63,321 bases of DNA from Myxococcales bacterium. Its GTDB lineage: Bacteria > Myxococcota_A > Polyangia > Polyangiales > Ga0077539. The stretch is from assembly GCA_030652255.1 (NCBI GenBank), contig JAUSAZ010000172.1, positions 1 through 63,321 on the forward strand, given 5' to 3'. The translations under genes were made by a program, and so were the position numbers. Below are positions 17,306 to 25,952 of this stretch, piece by piece (position 1 is the stretch's first letter; every line of letters begins with the position of its first letter). The notes under the pieces are model-generated. The model did not search any database. It worked only from the letters and a program-made list of their open reading frames with translations, and was not told the origin of the DNA.

Positions 17306-18042
17306 GCGAAGCTCCGGAGCAGCGAGCCGACCAGGAGGTGCCAGCCGTCGGCGACGACGAAGAGCAGCAGCTTGATGGGGAGACTGAGCGTCGAGGGCGG
17401 CACCATCATCATGCCCATGGACATCAGCAGCGCCGACACCACGAGGTCGATGACCAGGAAGGGCAGCAGCACCATCACGCCCATCTGGAAGGCCGTGGTG
17501 AGCTCACTCACGACGAAGGCCGGGGCGGCGATGCGCAGCGGCACCTCCTCCTCGGTCTGCGGCAGCGGCTGGCGGGCGGCCTCGTAGAAGAGGGCGAGGT
17601 CGCTCTCCCGGGTCTGCCGGAGCATGAAGCTGCGCAGCGGCGTGGTGGCCGCCGCGACGGCCTGCTCGGCGGTGATGCGCCCGGCGGAGTACGGCTCCCA
17701 GGCGTCGCGGGCGATGGCCGTGGTGACCGGCGCCATGGTGAAGGCCGAGAGGAAGAGCGCGAGGCCGACGATCACCTGCGTGGGCGGCGACTGCTGGGTG
17801 CCGATGCCGTGGCGCACGAAGCCCAGCACCACCACCACGCGGGTGAAGGACGTCATCGTGAGCACGACGGCGGGCAGCAGCGAGAGCAGCGTCAGGAGCG
17901 CGAGGATCTTGAGCTGCGGCGTGAGCCCCGGGTCGGTGAGCAGGTTGCCCGCGGCGGGCGCCGGGTCGGCGAAGGCGAGCGCGGGGGCGAGCGAGGCGGC
18001 CGCCGCCGTCGCGAGGGCGAAGAGGCGGCGGGGGGAGATCAC
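17302..18042 (-). CDS. fliP: Flagellar export protein FliP
   Basis: A 246-residue core export-pore protein. A cleavable signal-like N-terminus (LFALATAAAASLAPALAFA) is followed by the family blocks LPAVVLTMTSFTRVVVVLGF, VRHGIGTQQSPPTQVIVGLA, and near the end FLVIDLVVSALLMSMGMMMV and PPSTLSLPIKLLLFVVADGW. GTG start forms a GTGA overlap with the fliO stop. Confidence 0.95.
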   Translation of the reverse strand: MISPRRLFALATAAAASLAPALAFADPAPAAGNLLTDPGLTPQLKILALLTLLSLLPAVVLTMTSFTRVVVVLGFVRHGIGTQQSPPTQVIVGLALFLSAFTMAPVTTAIARDAWEPYSAGRITAEQAVAAATTPLRSFMLRQTRESDLALFYEAARQPLPQTEEEVPLRIAAPAFVVSELTTAFQMGVMVLLPFLVIDLVVSALLMSMGMMMVPPSTLSLPIKLLLFVVADGWHLLVGSLLRSFA

Positions 18043-19019
18043 CGATACGCCCCGAGCGCGAGCAGGCCGGCGACCTGGCCCTCCGGGGCGGACGAGCGGC
18101 GCGCGGGCGCATCGGCGCGCAGGCTCTGGGTGTTGAGCGTGGGGCGCGACGCCTCCCGCGGCCGCTCGGGCAGCGGGTCGCGGGAGCGGTCGCGGGGGTC
18201 GAGCGGGGCCTTCTCGCGGGTGCGCGAGCGGGCGGCGGCGAACATCGACTCGAAGCCCGCGGTCTTGTCGGGGTCGCCCGGCAGCGCGGCCTCGGCGCCG
18301 TCGATGGCCGCGAGGTACTGCACCGACCCGCTGGTGACGCCGAGGAGCATCCGCTGCCCGCCGACGTCGACCACCAGCAGCTCCGAGCGGCCGCCTAGGG
18401 AGGCGCGGGTCACCACCTGGATCTCGCAGCCGGTGGCGAGGCTCGAGACCGGGGCGCGGCGCTTCCAGAGCATGAACGCGAGGCCGAGGCCCGCGAAGCC
18501 CAGGAGCACCTTCCAGCCGCCGCCCTCGTAGCCGCGCTCGGCGGCCATCACCAGGGGACGGCTCGGGCGCACCGGGAGGGGCGTCGCCGTGACCGGCGCG
18601 GACGGGGCGGGCGCGGTCGCAGGCGCCGCGACGGCCGCGGGGGCGACCTCCGGGCGGGCGACGACCGGCGAGGGCGACGGGGCCGCGACCGGCGCGGGCG
18701 CCGTGGTGCGGGCGGCGACGGGCGCGACCGGCGCGGGGGCCACGACCCGGGCGACGGGCGCCACCGGGGCGACCACCGCGGTGCGGGCGGGCGCTACCGG
18801 GGCGACGACCGCGGTGCGGGCGGGCGCGGCCACCGGCGCGGGGGCGGCCACCGTGGGGGTGCTGTGATGGGTGTGGCGACGGCGGTGGTAGTAGCGCCGG
18901 GCGACCTGGGAGTAGTCGGTCGCGGCGTCGACGACCTGGGCCTCGGCGGGGGCTGCCGTCAAGGCGCCAACCAGGGCCGTCAAGGCCATGGCGCTCAGGG
19001 TGCGGGCGTTGGAATTCAC
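18039..19019 (-). CDS. fliO: FliO-like export assembly protein with long Ala/Pro linker
   Basis: A 326-residue protein in the fliO position. It has a signal peptide (ALTALVGALTAAPAEA), a low-complexity stretch (about residues 50-150) built of Ala/Pro/Val with a tandem copy of APARTAVVAPV, one TM helix (GGWKVLLGFAGLGLAFMLWK), and a cytosolic segment VVTRASLGGRSELLVVDVGG then QRMLLGVTSGSVQYL, which is the recognisable FliO part. Typical FliO is 120-150 residues, so both the linker and the charged tail are extensions. It probably stabilises FliP during assembly. GTG start overlapping fliN by 4 bp. Confidence 0.78.
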   Translation of the reverse strand: MNSNARTLSAMALTALVGALTAAPAEAQVVDAATDYSQVARRYYHRRRHTHHSTPTVAAPAPVAAPARTAVVAPVAPARTAVVAPVAPVARVVAPAPVAPVAARTTAPAPVAAPSPSPVVARPEVAPAAVAAPATAPAPSAPVTATPLPVRPSRPLVMAAERGYEGGGWKVLLGFAGLGLAFMLWKRRAPVSSLATGCEIQVVTRASLGGRSELLVVDVGGQRMLLGVTSGSVQYLAAIDGAEAALPGDPDKTAGFESMFAAARSRTREKAPLDPRDRSRDPLPERPREASRPTLNTQSLRADAPARRSSAPEGQVAGLLALGAYR

Positions 19020-19345
19020 GGGCGGCCTCCGGGGTCGGTGGAGATGAGTTCGGTGATGCGCACGCCGTAGTGGTCGCCGACGACGACGGCCTCGCCGCGG
19101 CCGAGGAGCCGGCCGTTGACGTAGAGGTCGAGGGGCTCGCCCGCGGACTTGGAGAGCGAGAGGGTCTGGCCGGGCGTGAGCTTGAGCACGTCGGCGATGC
19201 GCATGTGGCGGCGCCCGATCTCGACGGTGATCTCGACCTCGACGTCGCGCAGCAGGTGGTAGGCGGGAGGGGCGTCGGCCGGGGTCGCCGCGCCCTCGAA
19301 GGGGAGCCCCGTCTCGGGGTTGATGGCAGGTACCTGGAGGCTCAT
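19016..19345 (-). CDS. fliN: Flagellar switch protein FliN
   Basis: A 109-residue C-ring protein. After a 30-residue lead it has one SpoA/SURF domain: LLRDVEVEITVEIGRRHMRI, ADVLKLTPGQTLSLSKSAGE, PLDLYVNGRLLGRGEAVVV. ATG 19345 begins MSLQVPAINPETGL; further upstream in-frame sequence lies in the 75-bp fliM-fliN gap and looks non-coding. FliN with FliM forms the base of the C-ring that sets rotation direction. Confidence 0.9.
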   Translation of the reverse strand: MSLQVPAINPETGLPFEGAATPADAPPAYHLLRDVEVEITVEIGRRHMRIADVLKLTPGQTLSLSKSAGEPLDLYVNGRLLGRGEAVVVGDHYGVRITELISTDPGGRP

Positions 19346-19420
19346 GGCGCGCGGTGGATCTCCCCTCCAGGCGACACGATCACCCGGAGCACCCACCGCC
19401 CCAATCAACCTTCGTGCCTG

Positions 19421-20266
19421 TCACTCGATGCGGACGGCGATGCACCCCGCGACGGTGGTCGGGCGCCCACGGAACATGGGCTTCTCGTCGATGCGAACGC
19501 TCACCGGGTCGCTCACCGGCACGCCCAGCGGAAGGGTGTCGCCGACCTTGAGCGCGAGCACCACGTCGAGGCGGGTGGGCACCCGCGCCAGCTCGACCAC
19601 GAGCTCGAGCTCGACGCCGTCGAGGGCGCGCAGCACGTGGTGGTTGAAGGTCTCCGGCGGGGGCAGCGCGGCGGTGGCGGTGGGCCCGGGGCCCAGCAGG
19701 GCGTTCTTGGGGAGCACCAGCAGGATGCGCCCGAGGTCGGCGCCCAGCATGAACGCGCACACGATGGAGGTGCCGTCGCTGCCGTTGGGGTCGGGGCGGT
19801 CGGAGGCGAGCGCGACGGTCACCCCGAGGCGTGACGAGAGCACCTCGCCGACGGCGCGCGCGATGCCCTCGACGGTGCGTCCCACCAGGGCGCGCTGCGG
19901 GGCCGTGAGCCCGGCGGCGTCGAGGGCGGGCAGCGCGCGGCCGTCGCCGCCGAGCACCCCGTCGAGCAGCAGTCGCAGGGCGTTGGTGTCGAGCACCAGC
20001 GCGCCCGGCGCGGCCCCGGGCTCGACCGTGAGCGGGGCGACGTGGAAGGGCCGGGAGAGGTCGCGCAGGGCGTCGCTCATCGGGAGCGCGCGGGCCCAGC
20101 CGAGGGTGATGGGCACCTCGCGGCGCGCGAGGAAGGGCAGCGCGCGGCGCAGGGCCGTGGCGAGGCGGGGGCTCTCGCCCTCCAGCAGGGAGACCGCGCG
20201 GCGAAACCCCTGGCCCTCCAGCGCGAAGCGAAGCGGGCCGGTGGCGACGGGCTCCTGGTGGCTCAT
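19421..20266 (-). CDS. fliM: Flagellar switch protein FliM (lacking CheY-binding N-peptide)
   Basis: A 281-residue protein with the FliM middle domain (RPFHVAPLTVEPGAAPGALV, VLDTNALRLLLDGVLGGDGR, ALASDRPDPNGSDGTSIVCA) and a C-terminal SpoA domain (VELELVVELARVPTRLDVVL, VRIDEKPMFRGRPTTVAGCI). Usual length is about 320-335. The normal N-terminal CheY-P-binding segment (LSQ-x-EIDALL) is absent: the protein starts MSHQEPVATGPLRFALEGQG. The ATG overlaps the fliL stop by 4 bp, so a longer start is unlikely. The motor may be switched differently or rotate one way. Confidence 0.85.
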   Translation of the reverse strand: MSHQEPVATGPLRFALEGQGFRRAVSLLEGESPRLATALRRALPFLARREVPITLGWARALPMSDALRDLSRPFHVAPLTVEPGAAPGALVLDTNALRLLLDGVLGGDGRALPALDAAGLTAPQRALVGRTVEGIARAVGEVLSSRLGVTVALASDRPDPNGSDGTSIVCAFMLGADLGRILLVLPKNALLGPGPTATAALPPPETFNHHVLRALDGVELELVVELARVPTRLDVVLALKVGDTLPLGVPVSDPVSVRIDEKPMFRGRPTTVAGCIAVRIE

Positions 20267-20772
20267 TGCACGACGAGGTCGGTGATGAGCACCCGCGCGA
20301 TGCCCTGCACCCCGGTGTCCTGGTAGCGCGCCGCGAGCTGCGCGCGGAGCCGGTCGGTCTGCGCCGGGTCCGAGGCCGCCTCGTAGGTGACCGAGCGGAG
20401 CAGCGAGAGGGTCGCGTCGCGGATGCGAGCGACGTAGGGCCGGACGTCCTCCTCGCGGGCGGCGGGCCCGAACTCCAGCGCGATGGTGGCGCGCATCGCG
20501 TGGAAGGAGTGCTGCGCGTCGATGGTCATCACCACGAAGGGATCGAGCGCGAGGGTGAAGCCCGGCGGCGCGGGGCGCGCGGGCGCGGCGGCGGCGGCGT
20601 GCGCGGCCGGCGCGGCGTGGCTGGCGCGCTTGCTCACATAGAGCGAGGCGCCGCCGGCGGCCCCGGCGGCTACGACCGCGGTGAGGATGAGGGCCACCAC
20701 GCTGACGCCCTTCACGGGCGGAGCGGCGGCGTCGCCCTTGCGGGCCTTGGAGTCGTTCTTGTCGTCGCTCAT
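20263..20772 (-). CDS. fliL: Flagellar basal-body protein FliL
   Basis: A 169-residue single-pass membrane protein: charged cytosolic N-terminus, TM at about 23-46 (VSVVALILTAVVAAGAAGGA), Ala/Pro linker, then the periplasmic stator-associated domain (TLALDPFVVMTIDAQHSFHA, ALEFGPAAREEDVRPYVARI, GIARVLITDLVVQ). It supports stator units at the motor. Lies 25 bp after flgE and overlaps fliM by 4 bp. Confidence 0.88.
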   Translation of the reverse strand: MSDDKNDSKARKGDAAAPPVKGVSVVALILTAVVAAGAAGGASLYVSKRASHAAPAAHAAAAAPARPAPPGFTLALDPFVVMTIDAQHSFHAMRATIALEFGPAAREEDVRPYVARIRDATLSLLRSVTYEAASDPAQTDRLRAQLAARYQDTGVQGIARVLITDLVVQ

Positions 20773-20797
20773 GGGGGTGTTCGGAGACCCAATCGGC

Positions 20798-22087
20798 TCA
20801 GCGGCTGATGTTCATCAGCTCCTGGAGCATCTGGTCGGCGGTGGTGATGGTCTTGGAGTTGGCCTGGAAGGCCCGCTGGTGCGCGATGAGGTCCACGAAC
20901 TGCTCGGTGACCTCGACGTTGCTCTGCTCGAGCGAGCCCGCCACGATCGAGCCGCGGCCGCCGGTGCCCGCGGACCCGACGGCGGGCTCGCCGGAGTCCC
21001 GGGTGGCGGTCCAGAGGTTGTGCCCCGCGCGGTCGAGGCCGTCGTTGGAGCGAAACTTCGCCACCGCCAGGCGCCCGATGGCGATGGTCTCGCCGTTGGT
21101 GAAGATCCCGTTGACGGTGCCGTCGCCGTCGATGCGCACGGCGTTGAGGTCGCCCGGCGCGTAGCCGTCCTGGCTCTGGGCCCCGACGCTGCTGGGCGTG
21201 CCGAACTGCGTGATGCCGTCGAGCCCGGTGCCGCCCGCCGCGATGGGGGTGCCGAAGTTGAACGCCAGCGCCTGCGCGGGCACGGCGCCCGCGAAGTTCA
21301 CCGTGCCGCCACCGGTGACGGTGTTGGTCTGGAGCGCGCCGTTGGGCGTGAAGGCCAGGGTGCCGGCCGCGATCTCGGTGTTGCGCCCGGCGACCCCGCC
21401 GGTGAGCTCTCCGCCGTTGGCGAGCGCGTGGTACTCCCAGGTGTTGGCGCCCGAGCGGCGGTAGTAGACGCTGACGGTGTGAGGGGTGCCGAGCGAGTCG
21501 TACACCGTCATGGCGGTGGAGAAGTTCGACGTGGGCCCCGGGTTGAGCGGGTCGAAGGCCGCGGCGGGCGTGGCGGCGGTGGAGTCGAGGTTGGCGGTGA
21601 CGTCGAGCTGCGACGTGGCCCGCGGGGGCAGCGTGGTGGTAGGCACCTCGATGGGGCCGAGCAGCGACGAGAAGGTGCCGTCGGGGTTGGCCCGGTAGCC
21701 CTGGAGCGAGAGCCCCTGCGGGTTCACGAGGGTGCCGTCGTTGCGCACCGTGGTCTGCCCGGCGCGGGTGTAGAAGCTCCCCTCCACGCCGCCCACGGAG
21801 CCCTGCACGATGAAGAAGCCGTCGCCCGACAGCGCGACGTCCGTCGGCACGTCGGTGTTGAGCAGCGTGCCCTGCGCGAAGATCTGCTGGGTGCGCGCCA
21901 TCCGCACGCCGAAGCCCGGCGCGTCGCCGCCGCCCACCGCGCCGCCGAGCACGTCCTCGAAGATGGCGCGGGACTGCTTGAAGCCCACGGTGTTGAGGTT
22001 GGCGACGTTGTCGCCGACGACGCCGAGCGCGCGGCCCTCGGTGATGAGTCCGGAGACGCCGGTGTTCAAGGCGTTGCGAAGGGTCAT
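20798..22087 (-). CDS. flgE: Flagellar hook protein FlgE
   Basis: A 429-residue hook subunit. N-terminal rod/hook motif (LRNALNTGVSGLITEGRALG, VVGDNVANLNTVGFKQSRAI), central variable hook domains (TTTLPPRATSQLDVTANLDS, MTVYDSLGTPHTVSVYYRRS), and C-terminal LEQSNVEVTEQFVDLIAHQR followed by AFQANSKTITTADQMLQEL, the conserved FlgE/FlgG end. Length is normal. Downstream of flgD by 39 bp. Confidence 0.94.
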   Translation of the reverse strand: MTLRNALNTGVSGLITEGRALGVVGDNVANLNTVGFKQSRAIFEDVLGGAVGGGDAPGFGVRMARTQQIFAQGTLLNTDVPTDVALSGDGFFIVQGSVGGVEGSFYTRAGQTTVRNDGTLVNPQGLSLQGYRANPDGTFSSLLGPIEVPTTTLPPRATSQLDVTANLDSTAATPAAAFDPLNPGPTSNFSTAMTVYDSLGTPHTVSVYYRRSGANTWEYHALANGGELTGGVAGRNTEIAAGTLAFTPNGALQTNTVTGGGTVNFAGAVPAQALAFNFGTPIAAGGTGLDGITQFGTPSSVGAQSQDGYAPGDLNAVRIDGDGTVNGIFTNGETIAIGRLAVAKFRSNDGLDRAGHNLWTATRDSGEPAVGSAGTGGRGSIVAGSLEQSNVEVTEQFVDLIAHQRAFQANSKTITTADQMLQELMNISR

Positions 22088-22126
22088 GTCGTTGGCTCCG
22101 TTGCGGTACCGGTGGGTTTCAGGGGC

Positions 22127-22810
22127 TCAGGGGGTGCGCGGCGCGGCGCGGCTGATGTTGACGAGGTCGGAGATGGGGGCCGAGGCGCCGGAGTCGAGGG
22201 TGAGCTCGGGGTAGCCCTGGTCGAAGGAGACGCGGGTGACCGTGCCCGTCACGTCGTGGGTGACCGTCACCTCGCGGTCGTCGACCGTCATCGCCGTGAC
22301 CGTGAGGCTGTAGGTGCCGCGGGGCACCGTCTGGCCCGAATCGTCGCGCCCGTCCCAGCGCACCGCGAGGGCGCCAGTTTGGCGGGCGCCGATGTCCATC
22401 GTGCGCACCACCCGGCCGTGGGCGTCGCGCAGCGTGGCCGTCACGCGACCGGCCGCGGCCCCGAGCTGCACGTTGGACGTCGTGGCGGCGGCGCCGTCGA
22501 AGGCGACCCCGTGGCCGCGGATGGTCACCGTCTGCCCGACGAGGCCCGCGGCCTCGTTGTTGGAGAGCCCGCGCACCTGCGTGGAGATCACGTTGAGCTG
22601 GTTGGACTGCGTGATCGACTGCTCGACGAGCGCGAACTGCGACAGCTGCGTGACGAACTCCGTGCCCTCCGTCGGCTGCAGCGGGTCCTGGTGCGAGAGC
22701 TGCGCGACGAGCAGCTTGAGGAAGCCGTCGCGGTCCATGGTGGGCGAGGCCGGCGCGGCCGCCCGGGCTGCCTCGTTGGTCCTGATGAGCGCGCTGATCG
22801 GTGTGGACAT
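22127..22810 (-). CDS. flgD: Hook-capping protein FlgD
   Basis: A 227-residue hook scaffold. The N-terminal export/cap motif DRDGFLKLLVAQLSHQDPLQ is followed by PTEGTEFVTQLSQFALVEQS and LVGQTVTIRGHGVAFDG; the C-terminal FlgD Tudor/FNIII-like region has GALAVRWDGRDDSGQTVPRG then TYSLTVTA. ATG 22810 begins MSTPISALIRTNEAARA; in-frame codons further upstream overlap fliK. Confidence 0.92.
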   Translation of the reverse strand: MSTPISALIRTNEAARAAAPASPTMDRDGFLKLLVAQLSHQDPLQPTEGTEFVTQLSQFALVEQSITQSNQLNVISTQVRGLSNNEAAGLVGQTVTIRGHGVAFDGAAATTSNVQLGAAAGRVTATLRDAHGRVVRTMDIGARQTGALAVRWDGRDDSGQTVPRGTYSLTVTAMTVDDREVTVTHDVTGTVTRVSFDQGYPELTLDSGASAPISDLVNISRAAPRTP

Positions 22811-22823
22811 GGCGGTGTTCCCC

Positions 22824-24107
22824 TCAGAGCACGATCCGGACCCGGCCCGCGGGCGCCCCCGAGGCCCTGGGCGGGGCCGCGGTCGCTGACTCGTCCGTGG
22901 CGCCACCCCGCAGGGCCCCGTCGCGCTCCGACGGCGGTGCGTGGGCGTCGGCCTGCGACCAGCTCCCGGCGCCGCCGAAGCTCAGCGTCGACAGGGGGAT
23001 GTCCGCCGCGATCACGTCGGCGGCGATCTCCCCCGCGCTGGCGTGGAGCAGCCGGGCTGTCGCGGCCTGCGCGGCGTGCACCTCCACCGCGACCGCGGCG
23101 TCCGCGGTGCGCGCGCTCACAGCCACCCGCCCGAGCCCCGGGAGCACCACCTCGCCGCTGGCCGACTCGTGCATCACCCGCTGGTTGATCGACGAGCGCA
23201 GGGCGTCCTGAAGGCGAGCGCGCAGCGGGTCGCCGCTCTCCAGGGGCACAGCGGGCGCCGAGGTCTTGACGGGCGTCAGGCCGTTGTCGCTCTGGCGCTG
23301 GGACACCGTCGGGAGCGCGCCCGGCACCGTCGGCGGCGCGCTCGGCACGGGCCCCCTGGCGCCAGCGCGGGCCCCGGGCAGCGCGGGCTCCCCGGTGGCG
23401 GCCTTCGGGTCCGGAGCCGTCGCGGCCTGCGCGGCGGGCGCACCCGCCTGGGTCACCACGGTCTCCACCGCAGCCTGCGCCGCGACGCTGGCCACGGCCT
23501 CCGCCTGCGACCGGGCCGCGCTCGCGGCGGCGGCCTCGGACGCGGCCCCCTGCGCCGGGGCGGCGCCCTCGACCGGCGGCGGCGCATCGCCTACGCGCGC
23601 CTTCGCGGCGCCCTCGGGCTCGCGGATCGACCCTTCGGGGGAGGCCTTCGCGGCCGCGCCCGACGCCGGGGCGCCCGGGTTCGCTGTCGACCCGCTCGAC
23701 CCGCTCTCTCCCTTCGACGCCTCGGCGGCGTCGGTGCCGTCGCGACCCTCGGCGGCCGCGGCGCCGGGGCGCTCGCCGCCCTTCACGCTGGCCCGCCCGG
23801 GCTCCCGATCGAGCTTCGCCGGGGCCGCCTCCGCCGGGGCCGCCTCCGTCGGGGAAGGCGGCGGGGACCCGGCCCCGACCGCCACCAGCACCGCGGGGGA
23901 CGGGCGCTCGACCCCGAGGTCGCGCTCGACGCCCCGGTCGCGGTCACGCTCGCGCTCGTCGCGGGCCCGTCGGGCGCTCGCCTGCGTGGGCTCCTCCTCG
24001 GGCTCCTCGGGCACGCGAAACACCGCCTCGCCCCGCGCGCCCGCCGCGCGCATCGCGTCCAGCCGCGCGGTCACCAGCTCGAGCTCGGCCCCCTGCGTGA
24101 TCCTCAT
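22824..24107 (-). CDS. fliK: Putative hook-length control protein FliK
   Basis: A 427-residue, Ala/Pro/Glu-rich protein at the fliK position between fliJ and flgD. A long, probably disordered ruler-like stretch (residues 30-280) is followed by a more ordered C-terminal part with LRSSINQRVMHESASGEVVL, PGLGRVAVSARTADAAVAVE and AAQAATARLLHA, which resembles the FliK Flg_hook domain layout. Called mainly on context and composition. ATG 24107 overlaps the fliJ stop by 4 bp. C-terminal end is Ala/Gly-rich and variable. Confidence 0.7.
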   Translation of the reverse strand: MRITQGAELELVTARLDAMRAAGARGEAVFRVPEEPEEEPTQASARRARDERERDRDRGVERDLGVERPSPAVLVAVGAGSPPPSPTEAAPAEAAPAKLDREPGRASVKGGERPGAAAAEGRDGTDAAEASKGESGSSGSTANPGAPASGAAAKASPEGSIREPEGAAKARVGDAPPPVEGAAPAQGAASEAAAASAARSQAEAVASVAAQAAVETVVTQAGAPAAQAATAPDPKAATGEPALPGARAGARGPVPSAPPTVPGALPTVSQRQSDNGLTPVKTSAPAVPLESGDPLRARLQDALRSSINQRVMHESASGEVVLPGLGRVAVSARTADAAVAVEVHAAQAATARLLHASAGEIAADVIAADIPLSTLSFGGAGSWSQADAHAPPSERDGALRGGATDESATAAPPRASGAPAGRVRIVL

Positions 24108-24541
24108 CCGTGCCTCCTCACCGTGCGCGCCGCGACCTCGTCGGCCGCGACCCGCTCCACCCGCATCGCCGCCGCGCGCACCGCGGCCGCGAGCCCGTCG
24201 CGCCACACCTCGATCTTGCGCAGCTCCGAGCGCGCGACGACCAGCGCCGCCCGCAGCCGCTCGGCCTCCGCGCGCGCCGCCGCCGCCTGCGCCGCCGCCC
24301 GGTCGGCCCGCTGCCGCAGGGCGCCCAGCCACGCGCTGAGCTCGGCCAGGTCGACGCTCGACGTGCGCTCCTCGGGGCTCGCGCCCGCCGCCTCGGCCCA
24401 CGCGTCGGCGGCCCGCTGCGCGGCCTGATCGGCGTCCTGCGCTCGCCGGGTCGCCGCCGCGCTCTCCGTCTGCGCGACCTCCACCGCCCGCTGGCGCAGC
24501 TCGACGAGCATCCCCGCCCGCTGGAGCCGGTCGACGCTCAC
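24104..24541 (-). CDS. fliJ: Flagellar export chaperone FliJ
   Basis: A 145-residue, almost wholly helical protein with heptad-like Ala/Arg/Glu patterns (QDADQAAQRAADAWAEAAGA, SAWLGALRQRADRAAAQAAA), as expected for the coiled-coil FliJ that docks in the FliI hexamer. GTG 24541 makes a GTGA overlap with the fliI stop. Assignment rests on position and coiled-coil character since FliJ sequences are poorly conserved. Confidence 0.75.
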   Translation of the reverse strand: MSVDRLQRAGMLVELRQRAVEVAQTESAAATRRAQDADQAAQRAADAWAEAAGASPEERTSSVDLAELSAWLGALRQRADRAAAQAAAARAEAERLRAALVVARSELRKIEVWRDGLAAAVRAAAMRVERVAADEVAARTVRRHG

Positions 24542-25863
24542 CGCGCCACCCCCGCGGTGAGGCGCAGGGCGTTGAGGGCCTCGGCGCGCGGAACGCCCTC
24601 GATGAGCGGCTGCCGGATGAGGGCCTCGATGCGCGGCAGCGCGGCGCGGGCGCGGTCGACGCGCGGGTCCGATCCCGCCACGTAGGCGCCGATCTGGATG
24701 AGGTCGGCGGCGTCTTCGTAGGTGCCCATCATCTCGCGCACCCGGGCGATCTCGTCGAGGTGCGACTGGGGGCAGAGGTCCTGCGCGAGGCGCGACACGC
24801 TCCGCAGCACGTCGACGGCGGGGAAGAGACCCTTGTCGGCGAGCTTGCGGGTCAGCACGATGTGCCCGTCGAGCACCCCCCGCACCGCGTCCGCAATGGG
24901 GTCGTTGAGGTCGTCGCCCTCGACCAGCACCGTGTACACCGCCGTGATCGACCCGGGGCCCTCGCAGGTGCCCGCGCGCTCCATCAGCGAGGGCAGCGAG
25001 GCGAACACCGTGGGCGTGTAACCCTTGGTGAGCGGCGGCTCGCCCGCGGCCAGGGTCGCCTCGCGCAGCGCCATCGCGTAGCGGGTGACCGAGTCCATCA
25101 CCAGCAGCACCCGCTTGCCCTGGGCGCGGAAGTGCTCGGCCAGCGTGGTGGCGTAGAGGGCCCCGCGGGCGCGCACCAGCGGCGGCTCGTCGCTCGTCGC
25201 GGCCACCACCACCGAGCGCGCGAGCCCCTCGTCGCCCAGCACCTGCCGCACGAAGTCGCCCACCTCGCGACCGCGCTCGCCGATGAGCCCCACCACGATC
25301 ACGTCCGCCGAGGCGTGCCGGCAGAGCATGCCCAGCAGGGTGCTCTTGCCCACGCCGGTGCCCGCGAAGAGGCCCACCCGCTGCCCGAGCCCGAGGGGCA
25401 GCAGGGCGTCGAGGGCGCGCACCCCCGTGGCGAGCGGCTCGGTGATGGCCCGCCGGGAGAGCGCCGGCGGCGGCGCGGCCCGCACCGGCGCGCGCTCCGT
25501 GGGCCCGAGGAGCTCGGAGTCCGTGGGCACCCCGAAGGCGTCGACCACGTGGCCCAGCAGCGCGTCCCCGACCGGCGCGAGGGCCCCGTCCTCCCGCGGG
25601 CGCACCCGCATCCCTGGCGCGATGCCCGCGGTGTCGCCGAGCGGGGCCGTGAGCAGGCGCCCCTCGCGGAAGCCCAGCACCTCCAGCCGCAGGGTGCGGG
25701 GGCCCAGGTCGAGCTCCAGCTGGGCCCCCACCGGCGCGGTCAGCCCCTCGACGCCGACGATCACCCCGACCACGTCGCGCACCCTGCCCTCCACCACGAA
25801 GGGCCGCGCCGCCTGGGCGCGCTCGACGTAGCGCGACAGGTCGACCCCGCGCGACGCGCTCAC
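24538..25863 (-). CDS. fliI: Flagellum-specific ATPase FliI
   Basis: A 441-residue type III export ATPase. Walker A is AGTGVGKST (about 168-176); DVIVVGLIGERGREVGDFVR, VLLVMDSVTRYAMALREATL (Walker B), GEPPLTKGYTPTVFASLPSL and ITAVYTVLVEGDDLNDPIAD follow in order. Starts with GTG after an 89-bp gap that holds a 14-bp perfect hairpin, so its expression could be separated from fliH. Overlaps fliJ by 4 bp. Confidence 0.95.
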   Translation of the reverse strand: MSASRGVDLSRYVERAQAARPFVVEGRVRDVVGVIVGVEGLTAPVGAQLELDLGPRTLRLEVLGFREGRLLTAPLGDTAGIAPGMRVRPREDGALAPVGDALLGHVVDAFGVPTDSELLGPTERAPVRAAPPPALSRRAITEPLATGVRALDALLPLGLGQRVGLFAGTGVGKSTLLGMLCRHASADVIVVGLIGERGREVGDFVRQVLGDEGLARSVVVAATSDEPPLVRARGALYATTLAEHFRAQGKRVLLVMDSVTRYAMALREATLAAGEPPLTKGYTPTVFASLPSLMERAGTCEGPGSITAVYTVLVEGDDLNDPIADAVRGVLDGHIVLTRKLADKGLFPAVDVLRSVSRLAQDLCPQSHLDEIARVREMMGTYEDAADLIQIGAYVAGSDPRVDRARAALPRIEALIRQPLIEGVPRAEALNALRLTAGVAR

Positions 25864-25888
25864 GGCCGGACCTCACCCTGGGTCGATG

Positions 25889-25926
25889 AGCCCGTCGCCG
25901 CGTCCTTCAGGGCGCGGCGACGGGCT
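25889..25926. repeat. REP-like perfect hairpin between fliH and fliI
   Basis: Arms AGCCCGTCGCCGCG (25889-25902) and CGCGGCGACGGGCT (25913-25926) are exact reverse complements, a 14-bp stem with a 10-base loop. It has no T-run, so it is not a textbook terminator. Such intergenic palindromes resemble REP/mRNA-stabilising elements. It fills most of the 89-bp gap in an otherwise tightly packed operon. Confidence 0.75.
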
Positions 25927-25952
25927 CAGCGGCACCTCGACGGGGCAGGCGC

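Noticed and set aside
18774..18835. Direct repeats in the fliO linker as a CRISPR or mobile repeat
   Set aside because: They are in-frame APARTAVVAPV protein repeats in a low-complexity linker, with no spacers.
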